Assembly: GCF_003269295.1 (NCBI RefSeq)
Contig: NZ_QLTT01000001.1
Span: 81,635-145,634 of the forward strand
Direction of reading: 5' to 3'
Origin: Lentzea atacamensis
GTDB taxonomy: Bacteria > Actinomycetota > Actinomycetes > Mycobacteriales > Pseudonocardiaceae
Length of the DNA: 64,000 nt
This document shows, piece by piece, positions 16,462-25,667 of this stretch (positions within the stretch are counted from its first letter, which is position 1; the number at the start of each line of letters is the position of its first letter). The notes below the pieces were generated by a model. It worked only from the letters and a program-made list of their open reading frames with translations, was not told the DNA's origin and ran no database searches. The position numbers and the translations under genes were made by a program.

Positions 16462-16484
16462 ACGTTATCGGAGAGGTCTGACAA
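16462..16484 (-). promoter_or_regulatory. PafBC/WYL-type promoter, DUF4240 B
   Basis: Minus strand TTGTCAGAC, 8 bases, TAACGT, then 7 bases to the ATG. Same arrangement as paralogs A and C. Confidence 0.6.
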
Positions 16485-16509
16485 TTCTCGGAGGCGTCCG
16501 GACGGCCCA

Positions 16510-17079
16510 TCACGACGTTTTCCCGAACAACGCCCACAACCGCGGAATCCGGCGCGTGATGTCCGCGGGATCCTCCATTTCCACCTCCTCGCCACCGGGC
16601 GACACGTCGAACGCCCGCACCTGTCCGCGAGACTCGAGCAGATCGTCGAGTTCGCCGCCCGACACCACAGCGAACGCGTCGTCCGGCACCCGGTACAGCG
16701 CCTCCCAGTCCGGCCAGTCCGCATCCTGGACCTCGTCGACGCGCAACGACGCCAGCCGCTGAATCCGCGGCACCGAGGCCAGCGCGTCGGGCGAGGAGAC
16801 CACCGACTCGAACACCGCCCGCCCCTGACCGATCAGCCACGCCTGGAAGTAGAAGAACGAGTCCATCCCGCACAGGCCGCGGCAGATCAGCGTGGCCGCC
16901 TGCCAGTGCGCCCACGTGTCCACCCGGCGCCGCTGCTCGTCCAGCCGCACCGCGAAGTCCGCGATCTCACCCGCCGGTAGCAACGCCAGCCGCCCGCACA
17001 GCCACGCCCGCTGTTCGTCCAGGTCAGCCGTCTTGTCCCGGGAGTGGTCGACGAGCTTCCAGAAGCCCCCTGCATCCAT
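16510..17079 (-). CDS. DUF4240 protein, paralog C
   Basis: 189-residue DUF4240 protein close to paralog A: MDAGGFWKLVDHS, WAHWQAATLICRGLCGMDSFFYF, FQAWLIGQGRAVFESVVSS and a final ADITRRIPRLWALFGK. I chose the ATG at 17079 over the GTG three codons earlier because the other paralogs begin MDxxxFW and the -10 box lies 7 bases away. Function unknown. First gene of the three-paralog array, divergent from hrpA with about 75 bases between starts. Confidence 0.88.
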   Translation of the reverse strand: MDAGGFWKLVDHSRDKTADLDEQRAWLCGRLALLPAGEIADFAVRLDEQRRRVDTWAHWQAATLICRGLCGMDSFFYFQAWLIGQGRAVFESVVSSPDALASVPRIQRLASLRVDEVQDADWPDWEALYRVPDDAFAVVSGGELDDLLESRGQVRAFDVSPGGEEVEMEDPADITRRIPRLWALFGKTS

Positions 17080-17086
17080 GCCGGTC

Positions 17087-17109
17087 ACGCTAGCGAGCGG
17101 GTCTGACAG
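17087..17109 (-). promoter_or_regulatory. PafBC/WYL-type promoter, DUF4240 C
   Basis: Minus strand CTGTCAGAC, 8 bases, TAGCGT, then 7 bases to the ATG. Confidence 0.58.
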
Positions 17110-17155
17110 TTATTGGCGCGAACGATCCGGACGGCCTGACTATCCTTGAGCGCAA

Positions 17156-20100
17156 ATGGACACCCCGCTCGCTGAACTGCACGAACGCCTGCCCGAGCTC
17201 ATGCCGCGTGATCAACGACGGCTCGCCAGGCGCCTCGACGGCGCACGCAAGGTCAAGGACCCGCTCGCCCGCAAGAAGATCGTCGAGGAGATCGCCGCCC
17301 AGATCGACGAGGCCGCGCTCAGGGTCGCGCTGCGCAGGGAGTCCGTTCCCAAGATCACATACCCGCAAGAACTGCCGGTCAGCCAGCGCAAGGACGACAT
17401 CAAGGACCTGATCGCGAACCACCAGGTCGTGATCGTCGCCGGCGAGACCGGCTCCGGCAAGACCACCCAGCTGCCCAAGATCTGCCTCGAGCTCGGCCGC
17501 GGCGTCACCGGCCAGATCGGCCACACCCAGCCGCGCCGCATCGCCGCCCGCACCGTCGCCGAACGCGTCGCGGAGGAACTGGGCACCAAGCTCGGCGACA
17601 CCGTCGGCTACAAGGTCCGCTTCACCGACCAGTCCGGCGACGACACCCTCGTCAAGCTCATGACCGACGGCATCCTGCTCGCCGAGATCCAGACCGACCG
17701 GACGCTGAGCCGCTACGACACGATCATCATCGACGAGGCCCACGAACGCAGCCTCAACGTCGACTTCCTGCTCGGCTACCTCAAGCAGCTGCTGCCCCAG
17801 CGACCCGACCTCAAGATCGTCATCACCTCGGCGACGATCGACCCGCAGCGCTTCAGCGCCCACTTCGGCGACGCCCCGATCATCGAGGTCTCCGGCCGCA
17901 CCTATCCCGTCGAGACCCGCTACCGGCCGCTCGACGAGGAGGACGACCAGACCCAGGGCATCATCAACGCCGTCCACGAACTGCAGGCAGAAGGCCCCGG
18001 CGACGTCCTCGTCTTCCTGTCCGGCGAACGCGAGATCCGCGACACCGCCGACGCCCTCAAAGCAGAAGACCTCCGCAACACCGAGATCCTCCCGCTCTAC
18101 GCCAGGCTCAGCGTCGGCGAGCAGCACCGGGTCTTTCAGCGCCACAGCGGCCGCCGCATCGTGCTGGCGACCAACGTCGCCGAGACCAGCCTCACCGTGC
18201 CGGGCATCAAGTACGTCATCGACCCCGGCAACGCCCGCATCTCCCGCTACAGCCACCGCCTCAAGGTCCAGCGCCTGCCCATCGAACCGATCAGCCAGGC
18301 GAGCGCCAACCAGCGCAAGGGCCGCTGCGGCCGCGTCAGCGAGGGCATCTGCATCCGCCTGTACTCCGAAGAGGACTTCGAGGCCCGCCCCGAGTTCACC
18401 GACCCGGAGATCCTGCGCACCAACCTCGCCAGCGTCATCCTGCAGATGACCGCCATCGGCCTGGGCGACGTCGCGCGGTTCCCGTTCATCGACCCGCCCG
18501 ACGCGCGCAACATCAACGACGGCATCGGCCTGCTGCAGGAGCTCGGCGCCATCAACGCCGCCGAGAAGAAGCTGACGCCGACCGGCCGCAAGCTCGCCCA
18601 GCTGCCCGTCGACCCGCGCCTGGGCCGCATGGTGCTCGAAGCCGACACCACCGGCTGCCTCAAAGAGGTCATGATCATCGCCGCGGCACTGTCCATCCAG
18701 GACCCCCGCGAACGCCCGGCCGACCACCAGGAGGCCGCGACCCAGCAGCACGCGAGGTTCGTCGACGCCGAATCGGACTTCGTCACGTTCCTCAACCTCT
18801 GGCAGTACCTCAAAGACCAGCAGAAAGCGCTGAGCGGCAACCAGTTCCGCAAGCTCTGCAAGAACGAGTTCCTCAACTACCTGCGCGTGCGCGAGTGGCA
18901 GGACATCTACCTGCAGCTGCGTCAGGTCGCCAAGCAGATCGGCATGCATCTCAACGAACAGCCCGGCGACCCCCGCAACATCCACATCGCCCTGCTGTCC
19001 GGCCTGCTCAGCCACATCGGCGTCAAGGACGTCCTCAAAAAGCAGGCACCCGGCGAGAAACGCCGCCCCATGACGGAGTTCCTCGGCGCCCGCAACGCCA
19101 AGTTCGCGATCTTCCCCGGCTCCGCGCTGGCCAAGAAACCACCGCAATGGGTGATGGCCGCCGAGCTCGTCGAAACCAGCCGCCTCTGGGGCCGCATCGT
19201 CGCCAAGATCGAACCCGAATGGGCGGAACGCCTCGGCGAGCACGTCGTCAAACGCCAGTACTCCGAGCCGCACTGGGAAGCCAGACGCGGCAGCGTCGTC
19301 GCCCTGGAGAAGGTCACCCTCTACGGCGTGCCGATCGTCGCCGGCCGCAAGGTCAACTACGGCCGCATCGACCCGGAGCTCAGCCGTGAGCTGTTCATCC
19401 GCCACGCACTCGTGCAGGGGGAGTGGACCACCCACCACAAGTTCTTCCACACCAACCGGGCCCTGCTCGAAGAGGTCGAAGAGCTCGAGAACCGGGCCCG
19501 GCGCCGCGACATCGTCGTCGACGAGGAAACGCTGTTCGAGTTCTACGACCAGCGCGTCGCCCCCGAGGTCGTCTCCGCCCGGCACTTCGACTCCTGGTGG
19601 AAGAAGCAGAAGAACAAGAACCTGCTCACCTTCACCAAGGACATGCTGGTCAACGACCGCGCCGACGTGAGCCCCGAGCAGTTCCCGGACCAGTGGCAGC
19701 AGGGCGAGCTCACCCTCCCGCTGAGCTACCACTTCGAACCGGGCACCAAGAAGGACGGCATCACCGTCCAGCTGCCGCTCCCGGCACTCACCACCCTGGA
19801 CGACGACGCGTTCTCCTGGCAGATCCCCGGACTGCGCCACGAGCTCGTCGTCGCGCTCATCCGCTCACTGCCCAAGCAGATCCGCCGCAACTTCGTGCCC
19901 GTCCCCGACGTCGCCACCGCCGTGCTGGCCCGCATCAACCCCGCCGAGACCTCACTGCTCGGCGGCATCGAACGCGAGCTCAAGGCACTGACCGGCGTCA
20001 CCGTGCACCGCGAGGACTGGCAGTTCGACGCCGTCCCCGACCACCTCAAGCTCACCTTCCAGGTCGTCGACGAACACAACCGCACCCTCGCCGAGGGCAA

Positions 20101-21022
20101 GGACATCGCCGCGCTGAAGGAGAAACTGCGCGACGAGGTCCGCGAGTCGCTCAGCCAGGCCGCCGGCCACCTCGAACGCACCGGGCTCACCACCTGGGAC
20201 TTCGACTCCCTGCCCAGGACCATCGAACAACGGCAGTCCGGCATCACCGTCACCGCCTACCCGTCGCTGGTCGACCAGAGCTCGGCCGTCGCGATCAAGG
20301 TCCTCGACACCCCCGGCCGCCAGGCCTTCGCGCACCGCCGCGGCGTGCGCAGGCTGCTGCTGATGGGCATCAACTCGCCCGTCAAACACCTGCAGCGCCA
20401 CCTCGACAACGCCGCCAAGCTCGCCCTGACCCGCAACCCGCACGGCGGCGTCGCGGCACTGCTCTCGGACTGCATCACCGCCGCCGTCGACCGGCTCATG
20501 GGCGAACCCGCCTGGGACGCCAAGGCCTACGCCGCACAGCTGAAGAAGGTCCAGGCGGCGTTGAACGACACCACCTGGGTCGTCGTCCAGGAAGTCCGCA
20601 AGGTCCTCGAAGCCGCGCACGACGCCGAGCTGAAACTCGCCGGGCTCAAGAGCGCGCCCGACTCCGCCGCCGACATCCGCGCCCACCTCAACTCGCTGGT
20701 GTACAAGGGATTCGTCACCAGCACCGGGTACGACCGGCTGCCCGACCTCGTGCGCTACCTCAAAGGCATCTCACGGCGCATCGAAAAACTGCCCGAGAAC
20801 CCGCGCCGCGACCTGGAATGGACCGCCAAGGTGCACGAGGTCCACGCCGAGTACCGGGAACTGCGCGCGCAGACACCCGCCGACGAACCCGCGCCCGAGC
20901 TCGACGAGATCCGCTGGATGATCGAAGAGCTGCGGCTGTCGTACTTCGCGCAGACCATCGGCACCCGCTACACGGTCAGCGACAAGCGCATCTACAAGGC
21001 GTTGGACGCGGTACCGCTGTGA
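17156..21022 (+). CDS. hrpA: ATP-dependent RNA helicase HrpA
   Basis: Large DEAH-box RNA helicase of 1288 residues, the normal length for bacterial HrpA, which remodels RNA and rescues stalled or collided ribosomes in other bacteria. Motifs in order: GETGSGKTT (Walker A, about residue 96), TQPRRIAA, DEAH, TSATID, TNVAETSLT, and QRKGRCGR. The helicase-associated winged-helix and OB region follow, and the C-terminal DUF3418-type half completes the protein. Start ATG lies 9 bases after TATCCT. It is divergent from the DUF4240 array. A 916-residue frame on the opposite strand is a codon-bias shadow. Confidence 0.96.
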   Translation: MDTPLAELHERLPELMPRDQRRLARRLDGARKVKDPLARKKIVEEIAAQIDEAALRVALRRESVPKITYPQELPVSQRKDDIKDLIANHQVVIVAGETGSGKTTQLPKICLELGRGVTGQIGHTQPRRIAARTVAERVAEELGTKLGDTVGYKVRFTDQSGDDTLVKLMTDGILLAEIQTDRTLSRYDTIIIDEAHERSLNVDFLLGYLKQLLPQRPDLKIVITSATIDPQRFSAHFGDAPIIEVSGRTYPVETRYRPLDEEDDQTQGIINAVHELQAEGPGDVLVFLSGEREIRDTADALKAEDLRNTEILPLYARLSVGEQHRVFQRHSGRRIVLATNVAETSLTVPGIKYVIDPGNARISRYSHRLKVQRLPIEPISQASANQRKGRCGRVSEGICIRLYSEEDFEARPEFTDPEILRTNLASVILQMTAIGLGDVARFPFIDPPDARNINDGIGLLQELGAINAAEKKLTPTGRKLAQLPVDPRLGRMVLEADTTGCLKEVMIIAAALSIQDPRERPADHQEAATQQHARFVDAESDFVTFLNLWQYLKDQQKALSGNQFRKLCKNEFLNYLRVREWQDIYLQLRQVAKQIGMHLNEQPGDPRNIHIALLSGLLSHIGVKDVLKKQAPGEKRRPMTEFLGARNAKFAIFPGSALAKKPPQWVMAAELVETSRLWGRIVAKIEPEWAERLGEHVVKRQYSEPHWEARRGSVVALEKVTLYGVPIVAGRKVNYGRIDPELSRELFIRHALVQGEWTTHHKFFHTNRALLEEVEELENRARRRDIVVDEETLFEFYDQRVAPEVVSARHFDSWWKKQKNKNLLTFTKDMLVNDRADVSPEQFPDQWQQGELTLPLSYHFEPGTKKDGITVQLPLPALTTLDDDAFSWQIPGLRHELVVALIRSLPKQIRRNFVPVPDVATAVLARINPAETSLLGGIERELKALTGVTVHREDWQFDAVPDHLKLTFQVVDEHNRTLAEGKDIAALKEKLRDEVRESLSQAAGHLERTGLTTWDFDSLPRTIEQRQSGITVTAYPSLVDQSSAVAIKVLDTPGRQAFAHRRGVRRLLLMGINSPVKHLQRHLDNAAKLALTRNPHGGVAALLSDCITAAVDRLMGEPAWDAKAYAAQLKKVQAALNDTTWVVVQEVRKVLEAAHDAELKLAGLKSAPDSAADIRAHLNSLVYKGFVTSTGYDRLPDLVRYLKGISRRIEKLPENPRRDLEWTAKVHEVHAEYRELRAQTPADEPAPELDEIRWMIEELRLSYFAQTIGTRYTVSDKRIYKALDAVPL

Positions 21023-21043
21023 AAACCGGCGGTACCGTGACAC

Positions 21044-21598
21044 ATGGACCTTCACCCCGGCGACAGGCGGTGGATGGTGTCGAGCGGACCGGGTGGCACC
21101 TTCGCCCTCTACGTCCGTGACGCACTCGGCATCAGCACACCCACCGCCGACTCCATCCCCCCGCTCACCCCGCCGGTGCCGCGCGTGCGCGATGTCGAGC
21201 TGCCCGAGACGTTCGGGCCGGCGTGGGACCGGTGGTGGGCGCAGTCCCTCGTCACCGGCGGCGCCGAGCACGTACCCGGCCGCTGGCCCGCAGGCCTGCC
21301 CGAAGACCTGCGTGACGCCTACGGCCAGTGGCTGACGGGCCAGAGGTCGCCCGAGGCCACACTGCACCGCGATGAGGCCATGGTGTCGTTCTCCGAGGCG
21401 CTCAACGAGGTCGTCGATCAGCTCACCGAGGAGCTCGGCCACACACCGCTGTTCGAGCTCGACGTCATCGAGATCCCCGTCCAGGGCCAGTTCTGGCGAC
21501 GCCTGCGCAAGAACACGGTGCTCGTCTCCGAGGAGCTCAAGGCCTCCCGCAACGTCATCGCGCCACTGGAGTCAGTGATCCGCGAGCTCACGCAGTAG
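21044..21598 (+). CDS. Hypothetical protein, tandem paralog 1
   Basis: 184-residue protein not recognised as a known family. It has an N-terminal RWMVSSGPGGTFALYVRDALG, a Pro-rich linker, an amphipathic helical centre (FSEALNEVVDQLTEELGH) and a beta-rich end with VQGQFWRRLRKNTVLVSEEL and NVIAPLESVIREL. No signal peptide or membrane segment, so probably cytoplasmic. The ATG is 5 bases after TACCGT. The neighbour at 21619 is a clear paralog over its whole length, so the pair arose by tandem duplication. It starts only 21 bases after hrpA but seems to have its own start site. Confidence 0.7.
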   Translation: MDLHPGDRRWMVSSGPGGTFALYVRDALGISTPTADSIPPLTPPVPRVRDVELPETFGPAWDRWWAQSLVTGGAEHVPGRWPAGLPEDLRDAYGQWLTGQRSPEATLHRDEAMVSFSEALNEVVDQLTEELGHTPLFELDVIEIPVQGQFWRRLRKNTVLVSEELKASRNVIAPLESVIRELTQ

Positions 21599-21618
21599 CC
21601 GAGCCGCTACCGTGGTCC

Positions 21619-22152
21619 ATGGACTTCCGCGGAGATTCCACGTGGGTGATCTCGAGCGGCGACGGCGGCACCTTCGCCCTGTTCGTCCGTGACGCACTCG
21701 GCATCAGCACACCGACCGCGGACTCGGTGCCACGCCTGAAGCCACCCGTCCCGCGGCTGACCGACGTCGAGGTACCACCGGGGTTCGCACAGGCGTGGGA
21801 CCGCTGGTGGCTCGAGTCCGACCCGTCCGGCCCCGGCCGCGAGCCGTTCGGGCTGCCCGAACGGCTGCGTGAGGCCTACCTGCGGTGGAACGACCCGTGG
21901 TCGCCCGAAGCCAGGCACGCGCGGGACGAGGTCAGCAGAACCTTCTCTGCCTCGCTGCACGAACTGCTCGCCGAGCTCGAGCAGGAACTGGGACACAGAC
22001 CGATCTTCACCCTCGAGATCCTCCAGATCCCGGTCGAAGGCCAGTTCTGGCGCCGGCTGGGACCCGCCAAGGTGCTCATCTCCGAAGAACTGATGGGCTC
22101 CCGCAACGTCATCGCGCCACTGGAGTCAGTGATCCGGGAACTCGCCGAGTAG
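21619..22152 (+). CDS. Hypothetical protein, tandem paralog 2
   Basis: 177-residue paralog of the gene at 21044. TWVISSGDGGTFALFVRDALG, RSPEA-like SPEARHARDEV, LHELLAELEQELGHRPIF and VEGQFWRRLGPAKVLISEEL are closely matched, as is the terminal NVIAPLESVIREL. The middle is shortened by a few residues. It begins with TACCGT 5 bases from the ATG, the same start region as its twin. Function unknown. The 3' end overlaps the convergent HxlR gene by 27 bases. Confidence 0.7.
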   Translation: MDFRGDSTWVISSGDGGTFALFVRDALGISTPTADSVPRLKPPVPRLTDVEVPPGFAQAWDRWWLESDPSGPGREPFGLPERLREAYLRWNDPWSPEARHARDEVSRTFSASLHELLAELEQELGHRPIFTLEILQIPVEGQFWRRLGPAKVLISEELMGSRNVIAPLESVIRELAE

Positions 22153-22473
22153 AGCCTCACCCGTGCGGTACAACTGCTCCAGCAACGGCCGCAGCAGCAA
22201 CCCCTTCGACGTCAGCGAATACGACGTCCGCACAGGAAAGCCGGGGGAGCGGGAGCAGGACACCAACCCCTGCGCCACCAACGACTCCAGCCGCTCGGTC
22301 AGCACCTTCGCGCTCAACGACGGCTGCCCGGCGCGCAACTGCGAGAACGACCGCGGCCCGCGCATCAGGTCCCGCAGCACCAGCGTCGCCCACCGGCCGC
22401 TGATCGCCGCCAGCGCCACCTCCACCGGGCAGTCCGCGGTCGGCCGGTCCCAGGTCACCGTTTGGTGACCCAT
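22126..22473 (-). CDS. HxlR family transcriptional regulator
   Basis: 115-residue winged-helix regulator of the HxlR family: DCPVEVALAAISGRWATLVLRDL with the conserved N-terminal Cys, SFSQLRAGQPSLSAKVLTERLESL as the recognition region, and a wing with TSYSLTSKGL. HxlR proteins are usually thiol- or electrophile-sensing regulators. The ATG at 22473 gives MGHQTVTWDRP; the longer frame to 22719 is a shadow of the SnoaL-like gene. It diverges from that gene with 24 bases between starts, which makes it the likely regulator of both. Confidence 0.88.
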   Translation of the reverse strand: MGHQTVTWDRPTADCPVEVALAAISGRWATLVLRDLMRGPRSFSQLRAGQPSLSAKVLTERLESLVAQGLVSCSRSPGFPVRTSYSLTSKGLLLRPLLEQLYRTGEALLGEFPDH

Positions 22474-22497
22474 TTCGCGAGAAGCAACGCTGGCAGC

Positions 22498-22848
22498 ATG
22501 ACCATCCACCCCGTCAGTGTGGCCCACGAGTTCGCCGCCGCGTTCAACTCCCGCGACCCCGACGCCGTCGACGCCGTCGACGCCGTCTACGAACCGGGCG
22601 GGCTCTTCGTCCCCGAACCCGGCCGGACCCTCACCGCCACCGCCAGGCGCCAAGCCAACCAGCGGTTCCTCGACCTCGGCCTGCCGATCGAGGTCAGGCC
22701 GCGCCACGTCTACGAACACGACGGCATCGCGCTGCTCATCGTCGACTGGACCATCGGCGACGTGAACGGCACCGCCACCGACGTCGCACGCAAAGGCGCG
22801 GACGGCCGGTGGCGGTACATGATCGACAACCCCTTCGGCACCGCCTAG
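22498..22848 (+). CDS. SnoaL-like protein with triplet repeat
   Basis: 116-residue SnoaL/NTF2-like protein (HEFAAAFNSRDPDAV, YEPGGLFVPEPG, then IALLIVDWTIGD and DGRWRYMIDNPFG). Unusual is three in-frame copies of Asp-Ala-Val produced by a 9-bp tandem repeat at 22561-22587, where relatives have one. Probably regulated by the divergent HxlR gene 24 bases away. Its stop overlaps the stop of the convergent ABC ATPase by 3 bases. The product is cytoplasmic; the ligand or reaction is not known. Confidence 0.8.
   Translation: MTIHPVSVAHEFAAAFNSRDPDAVDAVDAVYEPGGLFVPEPGRTLTATARRQANQRFLDLGLPIEVRPRHVYEHDGIALLIVDWTIGDVNGTATDVARKGADGRWRYMIDNPFGTA
22561..22587 (+). repeat. 9-bp tandem repeat, three copies
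   Basis: Three perfect in-frame copies of GACGCCGTC encode Asp-Ala-Val repeated, lengthening a loop of the SnoaL-like protein. Confidence 0.85.
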
Positions 22849-23615
22849 GCGGCTTCCGGCGGCTCCATCGCCCCGGTCATGATCGCCACCGCGTCCGACA
22901 TCGACACCGACCGCGGGTCCACCACCGCCTTGCGGCGCCCGAGGCGCTGGATGTGGATGCGGTCGGCCACCTCGAACACGTGCGGCATGTTGTGGCTGAT
23001 CAGGATCACCGGCAAGCCGCGGTCGCGGACCTGCAGGATCAGGTCCAGCACCGCCCGCGACTCCCGCACGCCCAGCGCCGCCGTAGGCTCGTCCATGATC
23101 ACGACCCGGCTGCCGAACGCCGCCGCGCGCGCCACCGCCACGGCCTGGCGCTGGCCGCCCGACAGGGTCTCCACCGCCTGGCCGGGGTTCTGGATCGTCA
23201 TGATCCCCAGCGCGTCGAGCTGGCGGCGCGCCTCCTCCCGCATGCCGTTGCGGTCGAGCATCCGGAACACCGAACCGAGCACGCCCTTGCGGCGCTTCTC
23301 CCGGCCCAGGAACAGGTTCGCCGCGATGTCCAGCGACGGCGACACCGCCAGCGACTGGTGCACCGTCTCGATGCCGGCCTTCCGCGCGTCGATCGGCGTG
23401 GAGAACGACACCGGCTCCCCGTCGAGGAGGATCTCGCCCTCATCCGGCACGACCGCGCCCGACAAGGCCTTGATCAGCGACGACTTGCCTGCGCCGTTGT
23501 CGCCGATCACGGCGAGGATCTCACCGGGCAGCAGCTCCAGGTCCGCCCCCGCCAGCGCCGTCACCTTGCCGTACCGCTTGACCAGGCCGGTCGCCTGCAA
23601 CACCGGTGTGGTCAT
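22845..23615 (-). CDS. Sugar ABC importer, ATP-binding subunit (FrcA-like)
   Basis: 256-residue ABC ATPase with a single nucleotide-binding domain: GDNGAGKSSL (Walker A), ETLSGGQRQAVAVARA (signature), VVIMDEPTAA (Walker B) and LISHNM (His switch). The single domain is the pattern of fructose importers (FrcA) rather than the doubled RbsA type. The ATG lies in an ATGA overlap with the permease stop. Third gene of the substrate-binding protein, permease, ATPase operon; controlled by the LacI gene upstream through operators at 25668 and 25801. Sugar not determined. Confidence 0.92.
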   Translation of the reverse strand: MTTPVLQATGLVKRYGKVTALAGADLELLPGEILAVIGDNGAGKSSLIKALSGAVVPDEGEILLDGEPVSFSTPIDARKAGIETVHQSLAVSPSLDIAANLFLGREKRRKGVLGSVFRMLDRNGMREEARRQLDALGIMTIQNPGQAVETLSGGQRQAVAVARAAAFGSRVVIMDEPTAALGVRESRAVLDLILQVRDRGLPVILISHNMPHVFEVADRIHIQRLGRRKAVVDPRSVSMSDAVAIMTGAMEPPEAA

Positions 23616-24637
23616 GGCTTGACCTTCCTGATCCACTGGTCCAGCGACACCGCGACGATGATCAGCACACCGACCGCCATCGTCTGCCACAGCACGTCCA
23701 CACCCGCCAGCGCCAGGCCGTTGCGGAACACGCCGACGATCAACGCGCCCAGCAACGACCCCACGATCGCGCCGCGGCCACCGAACAGCGACGTCCCGCC
23801 GATCACCACCGCGGTGATGGAGTCGAGGTTGTCCAGCTGCCCGGCCTGCGGCGACGCCGACGCGATCCGGCCGATCAACGTCCACGCCGCCAGCGCGTAC
23901 ACCAGGCCCGCGGTCGCGTAGACGCTGAGCAACACCCGCGACGTGCGGATACCGGACAGGCGGGCGGCCTCGGAGTCGTCACCCGTGGCGTAGACGTGCC
24001 TGCCCCACGCGGTGTTCTTCAGCACGAACGCCATGGCCGCCACCAGGACCACCATCATGATCGAGCCGTAGGTGATGCGCGTGCCGCCGATGTTCACCGT
24101 CTGACCGGTCCACAGCAGCAGCGACGGCATGTCCGTGCCACGGATCGTCGCGCTCGCGGAGTACCAGAGGTTCAACGCGAAGAACACGTTCAACGTGCCC
24201 AGCGTGACGATGAACGGCGGCAGCTTCAGCCGCGTCACCAGCAACCCGTTGAGCAGCCCGCACAGCGTGCCCACCACGAAACCCAGCAGCAACGCCGGCA
24301 GACCGGGCAGACCGGTGTCCGCCGCGACCTTCGCCATCACGATCGACGTCAGCACCATGATCGCCCCGCACGACAGGTCGATGCCCGCGGTCAGGATCAC
24401 GATCGTCTGCCCCACCGCGAGCGTGCCCACCACGGCGACCTGCTGCAGGATCAGCGAGATGTTGCCCGGCGTCAGGAACCGGTCCGACAGCAGCGCGAAC
24501 ACGATGATCGCCGCGAGCAGCACCACCGCAGGCCCGATCGTCGCCTGCGCGTGCAACAGGTGCTGAAGCCGCGTCAGCACCGACCGGTCCCGCTGCTCCG
24601 GCAACGGAGAGGGAGGCCGGGTAGCCGTTGTCGTCAT
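23612..24637 (-). CDS. Sugar ABC importer, permease subunit (FrcC/RbsC-like)
   Basis: 341-residue membrane subunit of a carbohydrate importer (BPD_transp_2 family). Multiple hydrophobic segments are visible, including VVLLAAIIVFALL, AVVGTLAVGQTIVIL and AIVGSLLGALIVGVF. GIDLSCGAIMVL and GDDSEAARLSGI are family landmarks, the second contacting the ATPase. The ATG start gives MTTTATRPPSP. It is 4 bases after the substrate-binding gene and overlaps the ATPase gene, so the three are one operon. Confidence 0.93.
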   Translation of the reverse strand: MTTTATRPPSPLPEQRDRSVLTRLQHLLHAQATIGPAVVLLAAIIVFALLSDRFLTPGNISLILQQVAVVGTLAVGQTIVILTAGIDLSCGAIMVLTSIVMAKVAADTGLPGLPALLLGFVVGTLCGLLNGLLVTRLKLPPFIVTLGTLNVFFALNLWYSASATIRGTDMPSLLLWTGQTVNIGGTRITYGSIMMVVLVAAMAFVLKNTAWGRHVYATGDDSEAARLSGIRTSRVLLSVYATAGLVYALAAWTLIGRIASASPQAGQLDNLDSITAVVIGGTSLFGGRGAIVGSLLGALIVGVFRNGLALAGVDVLWQTMAVGVLIIVAVSLDQWIRKVKP

Positions 24638-24641
24638 CAGC

Positions 24642-25658
24642 TCAGCCCCAGCAGTTCTGCAGACCGAACGCCGAGTCCTTCGACTCGACCCCTTCGGCCG
24701 GCTGGTCGGTGATCAGCGTGACGCCCGTGTCGGTGTTCTGCGGCTTCGAGCCGTCCTTGGCGAACTTCGCGACCGCCTCCACACCCAGCTGCGCCATCTT
24801 CAACGGGTACTGCTGCGACGTCGCCCCGATCACGCCCGACTTCACGTTCTCCACGCCGGGGCAGCCGCCGTCGACCGAGACGATCACGACGTCCTTCTCC
24901 TTGCCCGCCGCCTTCAACGCCTCGTAGGCACCGGCCGCCGCGGGCTCGTTGATCGTGTAGACGAGGTTGATGCCGGGGTCCTTCTGCAGCAGGTTCTCCA
25001 TCGCCGTACGGCCACCCTCCGGCGCGCCGTCGGTCACGTCGTGGCCCACGATCCGCGGATCGGACTCGTCGCCGATCTTGTTCTTGTCCTTCACGTCGAC
25101 GCCGAAACCCTCCAGGAAGCCCTGGTCGCGCTGCACGTCGACCGACACCTGGTTCGGGTTGAGGTCCAGCAGCGCGATCTTGGCCTGCTTGCCCTCCTTG
25201 GCGAACTTCGCCTTCGCCCACTGGCCGATCAGCAACCCGGCCTTGTAGTTGTCGGTCGCGAACGTCGCGTCCGCCGCGCTCGCCGGCTCCAGCTGCGTGT
25301 CCAGCGCGATCACCAGCAGACCCGCCGCCCTCGCCTTGTCCACCGACGGCACGATCGCCTTCGAGTCGCTCGGCGTGATCAGGATGCCCTTCGCACCCGA
25401 GGCGATCAGGTTCTCGATCGCGTCGACCTGCGTCTGGTTGTCACCGTCCTGCTTGCCCGCGAACGACTGCACCGTCACACCCTGCGAGGACGCCGCCTGC
25501 TGCGCGCCCTCCTTCATCTTCACGAAGAACGGGTTCGTGTCGGTCTTGGTCACCAGGCCGACCAGCGTCGCACCGCCCGACGAACCGCCGTTCCCACAGG
25601 CCGCCACTGACAGCGTCAGCAACGCCGCCGCCGTCAGCCCGAACGCTCTGCGCGACAT
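24642..25658 (-). CDS. Sugar ABC importer, substrate-binding lipoprotein (FrcB-like)
   Basis: 338-residue periplasmic-binding-protein type 1 lipoprotein. Signal peptide with lipobox LSVAAC, then the sugar-binding fold: [43 protein letters not shown] and [18 protein letters not shown] preceded by AGGAGGA. By family it captures a monosaccharide outside the membrane; the sugar cannot be deduced. The palindromic operator at 25668-25685 lies 10 bases upstream of the ATG, between the ribosome site and the start region, so LacI binding there would block transcription. Confidence 0.93.
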   Translation of the reverse strand: MSRRAFGLTAAALLTLSVAACGNGGSSGGATLVGLVTKTDTNPFFVKMKEGAQQAASSQGVTVQSFAGKQDGDNQTQVDAIENLIASGAKGILITPSDSKAIVPSVDKARAAGLLVIALDTQLEPASAADATFATDNYKAGLLIGQWAKAKFAKEGKQAKIALLDLNPNQVSVDVQRDQGFLEGFGVDVKDKNKIGDESDPRIVGHDVTDGAPEGGRTAMENLLQKDPGINLVYTINEPAAAGAYEALKAAGKEKDVVIVSVDGGCPGVENVKSGVIGATSQQYPLKMAQLGVEAVAKFAKDGSKPQNTDTGVTLITDQPAEGVESKDSAFGLQNCWG

Positions 25659-25667
25659 GACTCCTCC

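Noticed and set aside
17090..19840. A 916-codon open frame on the minus strand opposite hrpA
   Set aside because: It follows the codon-position GC bias of hrpA, has a low-complexity Asp/Val/Leu/Ala-rich composition, no domain, and overlaps the DUF4240 promoter at its end.
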